A stretch of 64,000 nucleotides of DNA from Puccinia triticina (lineage: Eukaryota > Basidiomycota > Pucciniomycetes > Pucciniales > Pucciniaceae): NCBI RefSeq assembly GCF_026914185.1, contig NC_070563.1:248001-312000 (forward strand), read 5' to 3'. Shown here one piece after another: positions 37,662 to 47,800 of the stretch. A program made the position numbers and the translations under genes. The first letter of the stretch is position 1, and each line of letters begins with the position of its first letter. The notes beneath the pieces are model-generated. The model ran no database searches and had not been told where the DNA came from. It saw only the letters and a list, made by a program, of their open reading frames with translations.

Positions 37662-38097
37662 AAAAAAAGAGAAGTAGACAGGAAAGGATAATCGAAGTGT
37701 GGAAAAAGGACAGAGCTACTCACCGCAACACTGAGAAGTACCCACGTTATAAGAGATGGAGGAAAAAGAGGGAGTAGAACGGTGCGTCACAAGACGTCCC
37801 TTTTCTGCACCGGTAGGTGGGCCACACCACCGTAATAAGCAGGATGGCTAGTCCGCTTAGCTTATTCAGGTAAGTTCGATCAACACCGTTCAGAGACAGA
37901 GATTGGGAATGGCGGAGTCTGCTTATACCGAAGTACCTCACAGTGTTACGGCAAAGTAACACTGACCTTCCCGATGACGGACGATTACGCTCTATCCTGA
38001 GCTACCGGTCAAAAAGGTATAACCGACGAGTCGAAGCGTCGATTTGTGAGTTGTATCGGTCGAGTTTTGAGTCTGAGTCCTTGATTATAGATCGAGA

Positions 38098-38109
38098 GGG
38101 CTCATAACC
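38098..38109 (-). other. Primer-binding site of Copia element C
   Basis: On the minus strand GGTTATGAGCCC follows the 5' LTR directly. It is complementary to the anticodon loop and stem of initiator Met-tRNA (contains CAT as anticodon), the half-tRNA priming known for Drosophila copia. Confidence 0.75.
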
Positions 38110-38242
38110 TATTGAGACAATGAGACACAAACTCTGTAGATTCCGTAGAGAACTCTCCTACGCCCGGGATTGTCCCGGGAAGAGGAGTATGGTTCGTGCT
38201 GCGGCGAGTCACGGAGATGCCTGTGACATCTATGTCACAACA
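38110..38242 (-). repeat. 5' LTR of Copia element C
   Basis: 133 bp, matching 32490-32622. TATAC follows at 38243. Confidence 0.93.
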
Positions 38243-38500
38243 TATACTAGATTGCCGTAGGCGTTTCTCTCCTCAGTGAATCAGAATCATCTCTTTCCTC
38301 ACTCCTGAGTGTCACTAGACTTCGCATCTGTGAACTTCAGTGTTCATCTCCTGTCATCCTCAACAGGTTATGAGGCCCATTGCTCAGCCTGCTTGCGACA
38401 AATTTTTTTTCTCATTCACCTTTGAACTCGCTCAACTTCTAGTCACAATCCAAAACTCGCTCGATAAGTCTTCACTAAGCTCACCAAATCAAATAAAGAA

Positions 38501-39403
38501 ATGCCTCCACTATTGATCCAAAGCCCCTCGGCCCTCATCAGTAATGTCCCAGTCCTCAATGGGAACTCGGTCGGATTTCCTTCCTGGCGCACTCGACTAG
38601 AGGAGCTCTTTGCGATCGTGGGGGTGCACAACATTGTTACCGGCAAACTCCCTCGACCCGAGACGGATTACAAGGACAAGGAAATTAAACCACTCACTCA
38701 GGGTTCCCAGCGCCTTTACTACGCCGAAGAGTCCGGTTCCGACTGGGACACCCTCTCTGACATGTGTCGGGCGACCCTGAAGATGACCCTATCGATCGAT
38801 CTGGCCATTCGCTACAAGGAGACGAAGCCGGTGAACGTCCTCTTCAAGACAATCTGCGATGCATACAAGAAGAACACCCGGGCTAGACGGATGATGCTTC
38901 AAGATGCTTTCTGGTCAGCTCGTCACGACCCGAACAAACCCATTGCCACTTGGATAGCTTGATTCAGCAACACCGCCTCCGATCTGAAGTCGGTAAAGCT
39001 ATCTCCAGCCAATCAACAGATCTGTGACCGGCTCCTCCGCGGTCTAGACGAGAGCTGGAAACCAATTCGCGATCACCTTGTATACTTGCTGAACGAGATC
39101 TCGCTCGACGATGCCATTGGGGCCCTCGAAGCACACAAAGTTTCCATGCAGGTCTCCTTTGATCAACCCCCGGAAACGTTTGCAGCTCCAGCGGTTGTTA
39201 GGAAGAAGAAACCTGGATGTTGGAACTGCGGCCAGGTTGGCCATCACTCCTCGGCCTGTCCCAACCCTCCGGCGAAAAATAAAGGAAAAGCACGATTTGA
39301 AACCCGGGCTGGTGCGACGTCGGTGGTACAACTAGGTGGAGGCAATCAAAGCGAATATGAGGAAGACAATTTCGACAGAGAAATCGACGTCGTCTGGGGA
39401 TGA
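38501..39403 (+). pseudogene. Gag of element B (Copia-type, UBN2-like), one in-frame stop
   Basis: From the ATG at 38501 the frame codes about 300 residues with a TGA at 38960-38962, in the position where an Arg would suit (TWIA, stop, FSNTASDL). Features are the Copia gag opening (LNGNSVGFPSWRTRLEELFAI), ALEAHKVSMQ and the CCHC zinc knuckle CWNCGQVGHHSSAC (C-x2-C-x4-H-x4-C) near residue 243. A stop after GNQSEYEEDNF... at 39401-39403 ends it, and no pol follows. It is derived from the gag of a Copia element and keeps only that part. Confidence 0.88.
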
Positions 39404-39650
39404 ACTCTGAAGTAGAAAGAACTTTTAATTCGTAGGAAGGGCAACACCGGCACAACCTGATAGCTAATTCCTCATGGCGATATGTTTAGTATATTTGTTG
39501 TCATGACAGTTCCCTGCTTCATATTTCCACTGGATCTCTGGCTTGATTATACTTTTCTTCTCTGTCCCCCATTAGGAAATATCACTACCAGTTAACTTAT
39601 GTAGTTCTCATTATTTCAATTAACTTCGTTCTGTTTTCAGCAAGGGGGTG

Positions 39651-39842
39651 TGTTGAATTATGCTTATATTCATTATACAGTATGCTTCAAACATAACACT
39701 AGCAATCTTGTATATAGTTTATACTAGATTGCCGTAGGCGTTTCTCTCCTCAGTGAATCAGAATCATCTCTTTCCTCACTCCTGAGTGTCACTAGACTTC
39801 ACGTCTGTGAACTTCAGTGTTCATCTCCTGTCACCCTCAACA
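39651..39842 (+). repeat. 3' LTR of element B
   Basis: 192 bp, TGTTGAATTATG to CCTCAACA. It matches the split left LTR with four differences, all transitions. Confidence 0.93.
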
Positions 39843-40429
39843 CCTTCTGGCGTACAACTCGCCCTCACAATAGACTCTCAAGAACCACTCCCCACCCCCG
39901 GCCCGGACCCACAGGACCCGGTAGACGCCCCCTCCCCGATGATCCCCCCCTCCATGACCGACTCAGGCCTCCAAGCCCCAACAGACACGACTACGGCGGG
40001 CGCCTCGGGAGATCCCGGAGCGGGACCGGAAACTAAGCCGAGGGACTCAGACCAACCAACAGACCCAAAAACAGGGTTTCAAACCAACCCCCCGCCTGCC
40101 CCCACCCCCACCTCCCAGCGCCTCCAGCAACCTCTCCACAAGAGATTGCATGAAGATGCTGATGTCCTCCCAACACGCCAGCATCGCTCAGGCTCACGTG
40201 GATATGGTGGAATATGCGGCCTGTCTGGCAAGAGCTGAGGAGGCCGCCGCCAATCGTACAGCCCGACTGGAGGAAGAATTTGCAAGCCTCCTGGATAGTT
40301 CTCTGGCTTTGGGTCGGTTCACTGCTATACCAAGGGACCAAGTGGATCACCGTTGATTCAACACTGCCGATGCGCTGTGAGAACTCCTTTGGGACGGGTG
40401 GCAGTTCTGTGAGGGGGAGATAACAAATA
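39843..40429 (+). pseudogene. Gag of element A, middle part, degraded
   Basis: After the CCTTC duplication the gag of A resumes but contains several stops. A Pro-rich stretch is followed by a helical segment near 40150-40310 (ARAEEAAANRTARLEEEFASLL). That segment corresponds in place to the helical AQAQAKLKAVQSQAQANV of the related gag at 55.3 kb. It is cut at 40430 by a solo LTR. Confidence 0.6.
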
Positions 40430-41243
40430 TGATATATGCAGTTAAGCAATATTTATGTTACGGGTGGTTTGAAGGACCTGCCCCTCTATTGTACTACACA
40501 AGGATTCTGACAAAAAAATTTATTTATTTGTTGTGGCAAAACCTTGATAGAGATTACCATGTGTAGTAGGCTCTATCAGACTTAGATCAAACAATGCAGA
40601 TGATGTGCAATGACACAAGCTATTTGAGAACCTGATTATGATCACAGATGTTGGGTGAGTGGATGTTTGAGATCACACTGTCAAATGAATGAGTGACTGG
40701 TTGGTTGGTGGCTGCTATTCACATGCTGAATTCAAATGAGGGGGGAGGAAGGGCTCCTTATATAGTAAAATGTGAGGGATTTTTGCTGGTGGGGAAGTCA
40801 GTTGAGGGATTTATGCTGGTGTGACTTCTCCTGTGAGTGATTTTTGCTGCATAGAAGCATCCGTTGAGGGATTTTAGCTAGTGAGCCTTCTGATAAATGT
40901 GTGATCCAACATGTGACTGATGATGTCATGCAACCATACAGGGGTACGTGTGTGCACCTGTAGAAACTACACCCTAACTATGTACTTTTACTTGATTCTA
41001 TACTATGTACTACCAAATATAATTCTATAGTATTTGATTATGTTCTGTCACAAACCATTTAACCAAAATAACTTTTGACTGAGTGGAGCTATCCTAGTGG
41101 TTAAAGTGAGTGACTAGGGGTTAAATGACCTTCAGAATCTAAGTATGCAATAATAAATCTAAGAATATATCTCCTTCTCATGTATTCAACCATCACTTTA
41201 TGTAATTTGATACTTGAAACAGATTTGGCACACCACAGCGCCA
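40430..41243 (+). mobile_element. Solo LTR, 814 bp
   Basis: The segment starts TGATATATGC and ends CAGCGCCA. It is flanked by the 5-bp duplication AAATA (40425-40429, 41244-41248), and removing it rejoins the gag of element A. It has no coding capacity. A CTCCTTATATAG box (about 40754-40765) looks like an LTR promoter, followed by repeated TGAGGGATTTTxGCTGGTG segments. The same box and repeats occur in the insertion at 60697-61620, so the two are related LTRs. Confidence 0.8.
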
Positions 41244-42932
41244 AAATATGTAGGCCCCTACATGGAGGTAGAGCCTTTTCTACTTTGGATCAACGCCGTG
41301 GAAATCTTCTTCACGTCAAAAGACGTCACCAACAAACACGACAAACTCCTCATCATCGGCCGTTTAATTTCGGAAACGAACCTCCTGTCCTTCCAAGCCG
41401 AGGCGCAGAAGATGACCGGAAGATCTTGGGCTGAGGTGAAGGCAGATCTGTTCAACGCGGCCCTACCGTCACAATGGATTTCCGACCTTCAGAGAGAGGT
41501 CCGCTACCTCAAGATGATGGACTCCAAGTCCTTCAATCAGTACACAACCCGCGCGCGGACGCTCCAGCGGATGATTAACTTCAACGGCACCTCACTCACC
41601 GACTTCCAACTCGCAGAGGGGATGACATTCGGTCTCCCACAAGAGCTTGAGAACGAAGTCAAGAAATCAGACATACTCAAGCCGGAAGGGTTCAAATTCA
41701 AAGAATTTGTCAGACAAGTGGGGAACTGTTACAATGCAATGCCTAAGAAGATCCCACGCTCCCGTTTTGGAGGATCAAACTTGACAGCTCAACAAGGATC
41801 AACCCTGAGCTCCTTGCCTCAAGAGGAATACATCTGGCGGATCCACTCGTACCTGGACTCGGTGGGCAAGTGCCATCATTGCAAACAACATTGCGGCAAC
41901 GCGGCCGGCACTTGCCCTGGACCGGTCTACCGCGGCCCCATTGACGTTCCTCCCTCCTTCATTGTGCCACCGAAGCCAGCTGATTATGTGGCCCCTAGGG
42001 CGTGGATTAAACCGCAGACAAACGGAGCCAAGGGAGGATTCTCACAACCTGGACGCCCAAGTGGTAAACCGGCAGGAGTAGCGGCAGTTGCCGACCAGGG
42101 GGACGACTTACTGGACCCAACGGCCGTGATTGACGACAACACCAACTTTGATGAGTATCACGCGGCGGCGATAACAACGGTTGACAACATAGATTCCTCC
42201 CTCCGTGACGACACAGACGTCGGACCTCCCGGCTCGTGCTTCACCTCAGTTGCTGCTACGGCAACGGATTCAATCATTGAAGCGGAACGTCAAGCCTTCA
42301 TGGAAGGCGAGGCGCTCATGCAAGACTACCCAGGATTCAACCCGGCCCTGCTCGACGAACTGGCGGTGGAGTTCGCCGAGGACGATTTGGCTGATGATGG
42401 GTATGTCCGCCCCCATTCACCCCGACAGAAGACACTCCATCAGTTTCACGCTGGTAGGTGCTTACAAGGCACTGTTCATACAGGTCAGAGGATTGAGCCA
42501 CCAGGATTGCGCCGGCGACCCCAGGAGCTGATGACCGGCCTGACTCCACACAATGCAATGCTCACCATCCGACTCCATTCGAAATTTCCGACATTTTTTG
42601 TCTGCGCAATGGACCCAACTATCAATTCATCCGCTACCCACCTGACTAAAAAGCCCGTTTCCACTAAAAACACTTGCAACCAATCAAAACCCCCCGCGAC
42701 GCGCCCCACTGCACCGCCTTCTGCTGCTCCAACCACGGCAGGCTTGCGACCATCTTCCTCTTACTCTGCGACCCAACAAATATACCGCTGCGCCTCTCAA
42801 CCGCCCTTGTCCCAATCAACCACTCGAGCCTCCTTCCCTTTCAATGTAGGGGGGGAGACTGTAAAACCCCCGCGCCGGAGGCGCCGCAGATTTCACAAGC
42901 CTTTCACAAGACTCCACTTTGACCCAATATAG
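41244..42932 (+). CDS. Gag of element A, main part, with unusual Cys/His motif
   Basis: The open frame runs to 42932, into the right LTR. It starts with a Gag-like capsid region (GPYMEVEPFLLWINAVEIFF; LLIIGRLISETNLLSF) that aligns with the gag at 55.0 kb (minus strand). Around residue 220 of the frame is LHSYLDSVGKCHHCKQHCG..C, a C-x2-C-x3-C-x6-C cluster instead of the normal CCHC zinc knuckle. A Pro-rich PPKPADYVAPRAW and an acidic region follow. No pol follows. It would form particles that use enzymes from another retrotransposon. Confidence 0.8.
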   Translation, partial: KYVGPYMEVEPFLLWINAVEIFFTSKDVTNKHDKLLIIGRLISETNLLSFQAEAQKMTGRSWAEVKADLFNAALPSQWISDLQREVRYLKMMDSKSFNQYTTRARTLQRMINFNGTSLTDFQLAEGMTFGLPQELENEVKKSDILKPEGFKFKEFVRQVGNCYNAMPKKIPRSRFGGSNLTAQQGSTLSSLPQEEYIWRIHSYLDSVGKCHHCKQHCGNAAGTCPGPVYRGPIDVPPSFIVPPKPADYVAPRAWIKPQTNGAKGGFSQPGRPSGKPAGVAAVADQGDDLLDPTAVIDDNTNFDEYHAAAITTVDNIDSSLRDDTDVGPPGSCFTSVAATATDSIIEAERQAFMEGEALMQDYPGFNPALLDELAVEFAEDDLADDGYVRPHSPRQKTLHQFHAGRCLQGTVHTGQRIEPPGLRRRPQELMTGLTPHNAMLTIRLHSKFPTFFVCAMDPTINSSATHLTKKPVSTKNTCNQSKPPATRPTAPPSAAPTTAGLRPSSSYSATQQIYRCASQPPLSQSTTRASFPFNVGGETVKPPRRRRRRFHKPFTRLHFDPI

Positions 42933-43187
42933 CCTGTTCCCCGGTCTCATGCTAGCTCAGCAGAGATCCCAACTGACTACTCATCTCTCCTGAGCTAGGT
43001 GAGCCTCCCATTTCATTCTTCCATCTTCCCTTCCCTTTAGTTGTATATAGAGCAGAGATCCCAACTGACTACTCATCTCTCCTGAGCTAGTGCAATAAAA
43101 GACCCCACATTGGTATCAGAATCTCAAGACCATTGTCTCCTCAGGTGTTCCGGCCCCTAGCCCAGTGAAGAGTGTCCCGCTCTTACA
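42860..43187 (+). repeat. 3' LTR of element A
   Basis: 328 bp, followed by the CCCTA duplication, which belongs to the interrupted palindrome (GATTTGTCACCCTA, 31589-31602, with the rest at 43193-43222). Confidence 0.93.
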
Positions 43188-43610
43188 CCCTACTGCTTGC
43201 GCGTACAATAGGGTGACAAATCCCACACCAACCACATTCTGTTTAGGCCACAGCAACAGGTACATGAGGGTGAAATGGTCCCAACACCATTCATATTGAT
43301 GTCACTCTCCGGTACAAACAGTGTGTGAGTGGTGCTTTACACTTTAGTTAAACTTGGTTACAGACATGTGGTCCATGTGCACCTTTGAATGACCTGTTGA
43401 ACAGGCCATCCAGAGGGTTGGTTGTACACCTCCGGTGTGCAGTTGTGCATTATGCAACTGGCCTAGTTGGGTTTGCCAAACAGACCTGTGATAAGTGGAC
43501 TCCAGGAGTGTTCTGGAGTGGATGCACCAAACAGACAAATGATAAATTTGCTGGCAGCACAATTATTTTTATGAAACCTGCAATTAATTTTGGGTGTTAT
43601 GAATTTTATT

Positions 43611-43722
43611 CACCAGGAAAAAACAATGATCACTTGTCTGCAGGTGACACAGCAAAGTACAAAGGGGCCTTTTTACTATTTCATGTCACTTGTAGGCAAG
43701 TGATCATTGTTTTTTCCTGGTG
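43611..43722. repeat. Perfect 26-bp inverted repeat with 60-base loop
   Basis: CACCAGGAAAAAACAATGAT plus CACTTG (43611-43636) is exactly inverted at 43697-43722. It lies near the right end of the outermost DNA element. Confidence 0.92.
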
Positions 43723-43981
43723 ATTACACCATTTATAATATCACACCAGGTGTCCAAACGGGGCCTAAATGAACAATACCGCATAAGTCCCTCCGGACGT
43801 GGAGGCACTAATTTGCGCCCCCACCTTTGGACTTAGTTAAGTTTGCTGCCTGGAGGACTCTCTGTAGGAGAGGCTTATGAATAATGTCTGAAAGCTGGCA
43901 GACAAAGGAAGGACATTCACCCCAGAAACACAAAAACACTATTTAGAAGTCAACAACACATGTATGTACAGAGGCTACAGG

Positions 43982-44318
43982 AAACAGTGGGCCAATACAC
44001 TAACATTATTTGTTAGTGTAGTGTATTTTAGCCAAAACCAGCTAACAATAACAACATTTTCAGTTATCTTGTTTTTTTGTTGCTAACAATACAGGAACTT
44101 GCCCAGGAAATAGTGATGGATATTAGCAATAACTGTTATTGTATCCTGTTAGTAGCAATAAAATGCCTGTTATTGTTGTTATTGCTTTTATTTCCTGTTA
44201 TTGTTAGTATGGATACTTGTATCTGACATAACAAATAACATGAATTTGGGAGTCAATAAAATGGCTACACTAACAGTTATTGTCCAATAACGTTAGTGTC
44301 GTGCAGTGGCCCATTGCT
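43982..44318. mobile_element. hAT-like MITE, 337 bp
   Basis: The 8-bp direct repeat GCTACAGG flanks the segment (43974-43981, 44319-44326). The ends are imperfect inverted repeats containing GGGCCA and ACACTAAC. An 8-bp duplication and a CAGTGG-type end fit hAT. The interior is made of TAACA/TGTTA and TTATTG repeats. Confidence 0.7.
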
Positions 44319-44326
44319 GCTACAGG

Positions 44327-44800
44327 TGTAGGATCTGCAGATATCTGCAAGGTTGTGAATCCAAGATCCACAAGGCATGACGGTTGTAGATCCTTGTTCA
44401 CATCTCTTCATCCTTTTTTATTTTTGGAATATTAGTACAGGTAGAACGGCTGGGATTGAAATTAGACCAGTGCCAAATGAAAGCTGAGGTCCAGAAGCAT
44501 CAATGGCTCTAGGGCAGGTCCGCAGGAGCTGAGGGTGAGGCTTAAATGTTTTTCCTCCAGCCATTTGTGATTTTGTGATTTCTTTGTCAGCCACCCTTTG
44601 GGAGGGACAGCTTCGCCGCCAGCCACAGCAAACCTCCACCAGGGGGGGCTTGTGTTAAGTTAGGTGCAGAGCCTCTGAGAGACTTAACTGTCAGATCATC
44701 GATAAATAGAGAATTGTCATATGTATATCTAATTACACCAAATCTCTACTCAGAACACGGCAAAAGAAATATGAATGTATAGATATACATTGAGAGGGAT
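44327..44800. other. Intergenic, 3' of UFD2
   Basis: It contains the reverse-strand copy of the dispersed 70-bp repeat (44580-44665) and AT-rich sequence. No gene was recognised. Confidence 0.5.
44580..44665 (-). repeat. Dispersed ~70-bp repeat, copy 3
   Basis: On the minus strand it reads TAACTTAACACAAGCCCCCC, then CTGGTGGAGGTTTGCTGTGG and GGCGGCGAAGC. It matches copies at 30296 and 1745. Confidence 0.6.
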
Positions 44801-47800
44801 TTAGAATTCCATTTTAGAACTTTTCTTTTCCTTGACCCAAACCTCGATTTTTTCTTTTAGCGACACATCTGGGGAGCAAAAAAAGGCAACCGGAGATGAG
44901 TGAACGATATGCACAGATTCTGGGAATATCGGATATCAGAGAGAAGCGGGATTTGAAGGAGACACAAACCAGGAATAACATCTTCGATCTTCAACGGCAT
45001 TCGATTGAAAGGATCAGTAGCATCGCTGAGGAAATGTTGCTTGATGGTTGACAAATCGACCGTCGTCTTGGAAGTGGGTAAGATCACCGGCTCCCTCATT
45101 AAGGTAGCCATCAACGGATCTATAAAAGATCAAAAGCACAAATCGGAAAATAGTTCAGTTAGAAGCGAAATTATTGAATTATTTGGATAGGAAAGAGTAA
45201 CCAGTGTCAACAACCAACCTAAAAATTCATCAGGGATGTCGCCCAACTCCAACTCTTCCTCTGCTTCTAACTGCTTCAACTCTTCTACCTTTTCGACTAG
45301 CTTGGCCAACTTCTCAAGCTCCTCGGTCGATTTTAAGTTTGCCTTCCTGGCGATTCGATCAGCCCTTTCGAACAATTCTTTGGTGTAACTTCTTCCATCG
45401 TTTGCGATGGCTTCATGAAATGGCGCTCGATCCCACAAGTTCAAATAGACTTGTAATAAATCAGATAATAAGTCCTTAGGTTGGAAGTTATATTTTTTAG
45501 GATCTTTCACTTTCAGCGTTTGGCATTTGGGGCCGGCTAATGTGTTGAGATTGTAGTCCAGCATGGCGGCCAATCGAACGACGATTTCCGATTTCAAGAA
45601 CGCATTCGGTGTCTCTTCTGTGAAGATCTTGAGCATCCTAACATTTTCATTGGCGAGACTCAAGAAGCTGGGGCAATGGCGCTCGCACGCCAACAACTTG
45701 CCTTCTTCCTCTTTCCGCTCCGATTCTGGGAGGCTTTGCCAGGCCTCTCGATCGGCCATCATAGTTTCGATCCGATGGACCTCTTGGAGCTGTCCCAGGG
45801 TATCGTCCAAAAGGTATGTCACATCGTTCATCAATAAGTTCGCAAATCGGATGAACGAATCCGTCAATGACTCCTTTTTCAGAGCTGCCCGATGTGTTTG
45901 ATTGTCCCACACTTTCCGAAGGATTAATGCAACATCTGATCAAGCGCAACATAGGCATACCAGATACGCGTCAACATCACTTTAAAGGTTGCCAAAAACC
46001 GGAAAGAGCTTACATCTACGAGAGTAAACTGAAAACCGACACCAACTACTGTCAGAATAGATTGATAAGTCACTACCAATGAAATGACTGACATTTATCA
46101 TAGAATTGAGTGTGGCTGCCGGTGATTTCCACCTCTTTTCCAAAAATGACAAGTTCCGGTGAGCGCTTTTCAGATAACAAAACTTGAAAACTTGACTTAC
46201 CCACGTAAATCTGCATCAAAGCAGGCATGAGATGAGCCAAGGCGAGAGGATGGTAGTCCAACGAGTCGCCCAGAATACCGTTCTTTCTATTCTGAATGGG
46301 CAAAGTATTATAATATAGGATCTCGATGAACTTGGATTTGAGGTGGTAATTTTTGAGATAAGGCGTGGTGAGGAAGACGAGGGTGAAGGTCAACAGTTCG
46401 TCGATCACCACAGCTGATTGAAGAAGCGTTCCGGGTGAGTGTCGGGAGATAAAAGAGTAAAACTCAATGACATCTTCCAAGACATATTCGGGTAACATTC
46501 TAAACTCCAATGGACACTCATTTGGTAGGGGTAATCTGAGTCACATTGATCGCATATCAACGAGTATGATCAACTTTAAGATCAAGAGATCAAAATGAAA
46601 AAGGAGGGTTTACTAACTTGATTGGAACTCGTGGGTGTTGGTGAAGAGGATCGACCATCTTGACACACCAAGTCATTACAAAACTACAAAAGCTGTTACA
46701 TTTACTCAAAAATTCGGGGTCACACATTTGGACTTCGTAGGCTACTAGCTGTGACTCCAGCTTTAAAATCTCTTTCTGACTCGGGAGTAGGTTTGAGGAA
46801 AGGAAATCAAGGAATGTCAATCCGATACTCAAGTCCAGCTAGATTACGACAAAAACGGGAGACCTTGAATTTTTCCAAACTGGCTTTGCGGGCAGATTCC
46901 TGAGGCGTCCCATCCCAGCGTCGATCGGCTTCCGCACGAACCAATTCTTTCTTCATATCATCAATGTCCCTAGCTTTCGTGTTCCAATTCTTGGCAATCG
47001 TCAAGATACCGAGGCGGAAAATAGCGACATTGAGGAAGAAAATTTCACTGATGAAATTCACCGGTTCCGGATTGGTGGATGATCCGAGAAATTCCTCAGA
47101 TTCTTGTAGCGTCGCGTTGATTTTCGTCTCTTCTCGGATGTTCAATCGAGTTGATCGTTTGAAGTACAATGGGTCAACTTTGTCAATCTGAATTGATTAC
47201 GGCAGCGGATATCCCCAAGAAACATGTGTTAGATGTGAGAGGATCTCAGACGAAACGGCTAAATTAAAAATGCCCTGTGAACCTCAAAAGCAAACCTTGC
47301 TGTATTGTGAGTCTAAGAAAGGGGCAGCAAATTGTAACAGGACGGCTTGCGTGTTGATCATCGTTCCATCTGAGGCTACCGCGTTCTTATCAACTTGAAT
47401 CGCCGCTCGCTTGTTGTTCAGCTGTATAGCCTGCGCCCAAAACTCGAGGACAGCCTCACGAGGAACTGGTCCAGACCGCACAATCCGATCAAAAATATTA
47501 AACAGACTCAACTAAGGAAACCAGGGGATTAGTAAGGGACAAAGGCAGGAAGAACTATTCATCTAGATAGGCCAACCTGTAACGAATTCAGAGTGGCTTG
47601 CAAGCCTTTTGAAGCTGATTCGAGATCGGCATGAGGCCTCTCCTTGGAGTTGCTGAAATATTCGGATGCTATAGTTGGCTGTATGCAGAAAATTGTGATG
47701 AAAGATCGAAATCAAAATCCATCGGAGGCGTTCAAGCAATGTTAAGGGGTATTACCACTCGGTCTGGGAAAGTGGATAGTGACATGATCGGTCCAAATAG

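Larger units (their letters stand above)
32490..38242 (-). mobile_element. Copia (Ty1/Copia) retrotransposon 'C', 5.75 kb, innermost layer
   Basis: LTRs of 133 bp lie at 32490-32622 and 38110-38242; read on the minus strand they start TGTTGTGACATAG. The 5-bp duplication TATAC flanks the element (32485-32489, 38243-38247). The primer site on the minus strand is GGTTATGAGCCC (38109-38098), complementary to the initiator Met-tRNA anticodon loop. The purine tract (CTGCGGCGAGAGGGGGGG on the minus strand) abuts the 3' LTR at 32623. It encodes gag, protease, integrase, reverse transcriptase and RNase H in Copia order. The LTRs differ at only two positions, so insertion is fairly recent, yet the coding part is broken at several points. 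Confidence 0.95.
32416..39842 (+). mobile_element. Gag-only LTR retrotransposon 'B' (Copia-type gag), third layer of the nest
   Basis: LTRs of about 192 bp start TGTTGAATTATG and end CCTCAACA. The left LTR spans 32416-38365 and is interrupted by the Copia element C. The right LTR is 39651-39842. The duplication CCTTC flanks both ends (32411-32415, 39843-39847). Right after the left LTR comes GGTTATGAGGCCC (38366-38378), a primer site complementary to the anticodon region of initiator Met-tRNA, as in Copia. A purine tract (CAAGGGGGTG) precedes the right LTR. Only gag is encoded; no pol. Confidence 0.92.
31603..43187 (+). mobile_element. Gag-only LTR retrotransposon 'A' (TR-GAG type), second layer of the nest
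   Basis: Two 328-bp LTRs (31603-31930 and 42860-43187) start TGTAAAACCCC and end TCTTACA. They are flanked by the 5-bp duplication CCCTA (31598-31602, 43188-43192). A purine tract (GTAGGGGGGGAGAC) lies just before the right LTR. The interior holds only a gag frame, from ATG 32198 to stop 42932, interrupted by LTR element B and a solo LTR; no protease, reverse transcriptase or integrase belongs to A. Without insertions A is about 3.3 kb. It therefore needs enzymes from another element. It inserted into a copy of the CACCCTA palindrome. Confidence 0.92.
30180..43766. mobile_element. DNA element (outermost layer of the nest), about 2.0 kb without insertions
   Basis: GGCCCCGTTTCGACGC at 30180 is the approximate inverse of GGTGTCCAAACGGGGCC ending at 43766. 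This is the same terminus type as the Tourist-like MITEs at 2453 and 52609. The bases next to the ends are TCA on the left and TAA on the right, so the target duplication is decayed or my left end is wrong. Between them lies an 11.6-kb LTR insertion (31603-43187). Without it the element would be about 2.0 kb, non-coding and rich in long palindromes. No transposase was recognised. Confidence 0.4.

Noticed and set aside
41083..41150. tRNA-like stretch (AGTGGTTAAAG ... TTCAGAATC) that could be a SINE head
   Set aside because: The B-box match needs an inserted base and no cloverleaf can be drawn with confidence; it lies inside the solo LTR 40430-41243.
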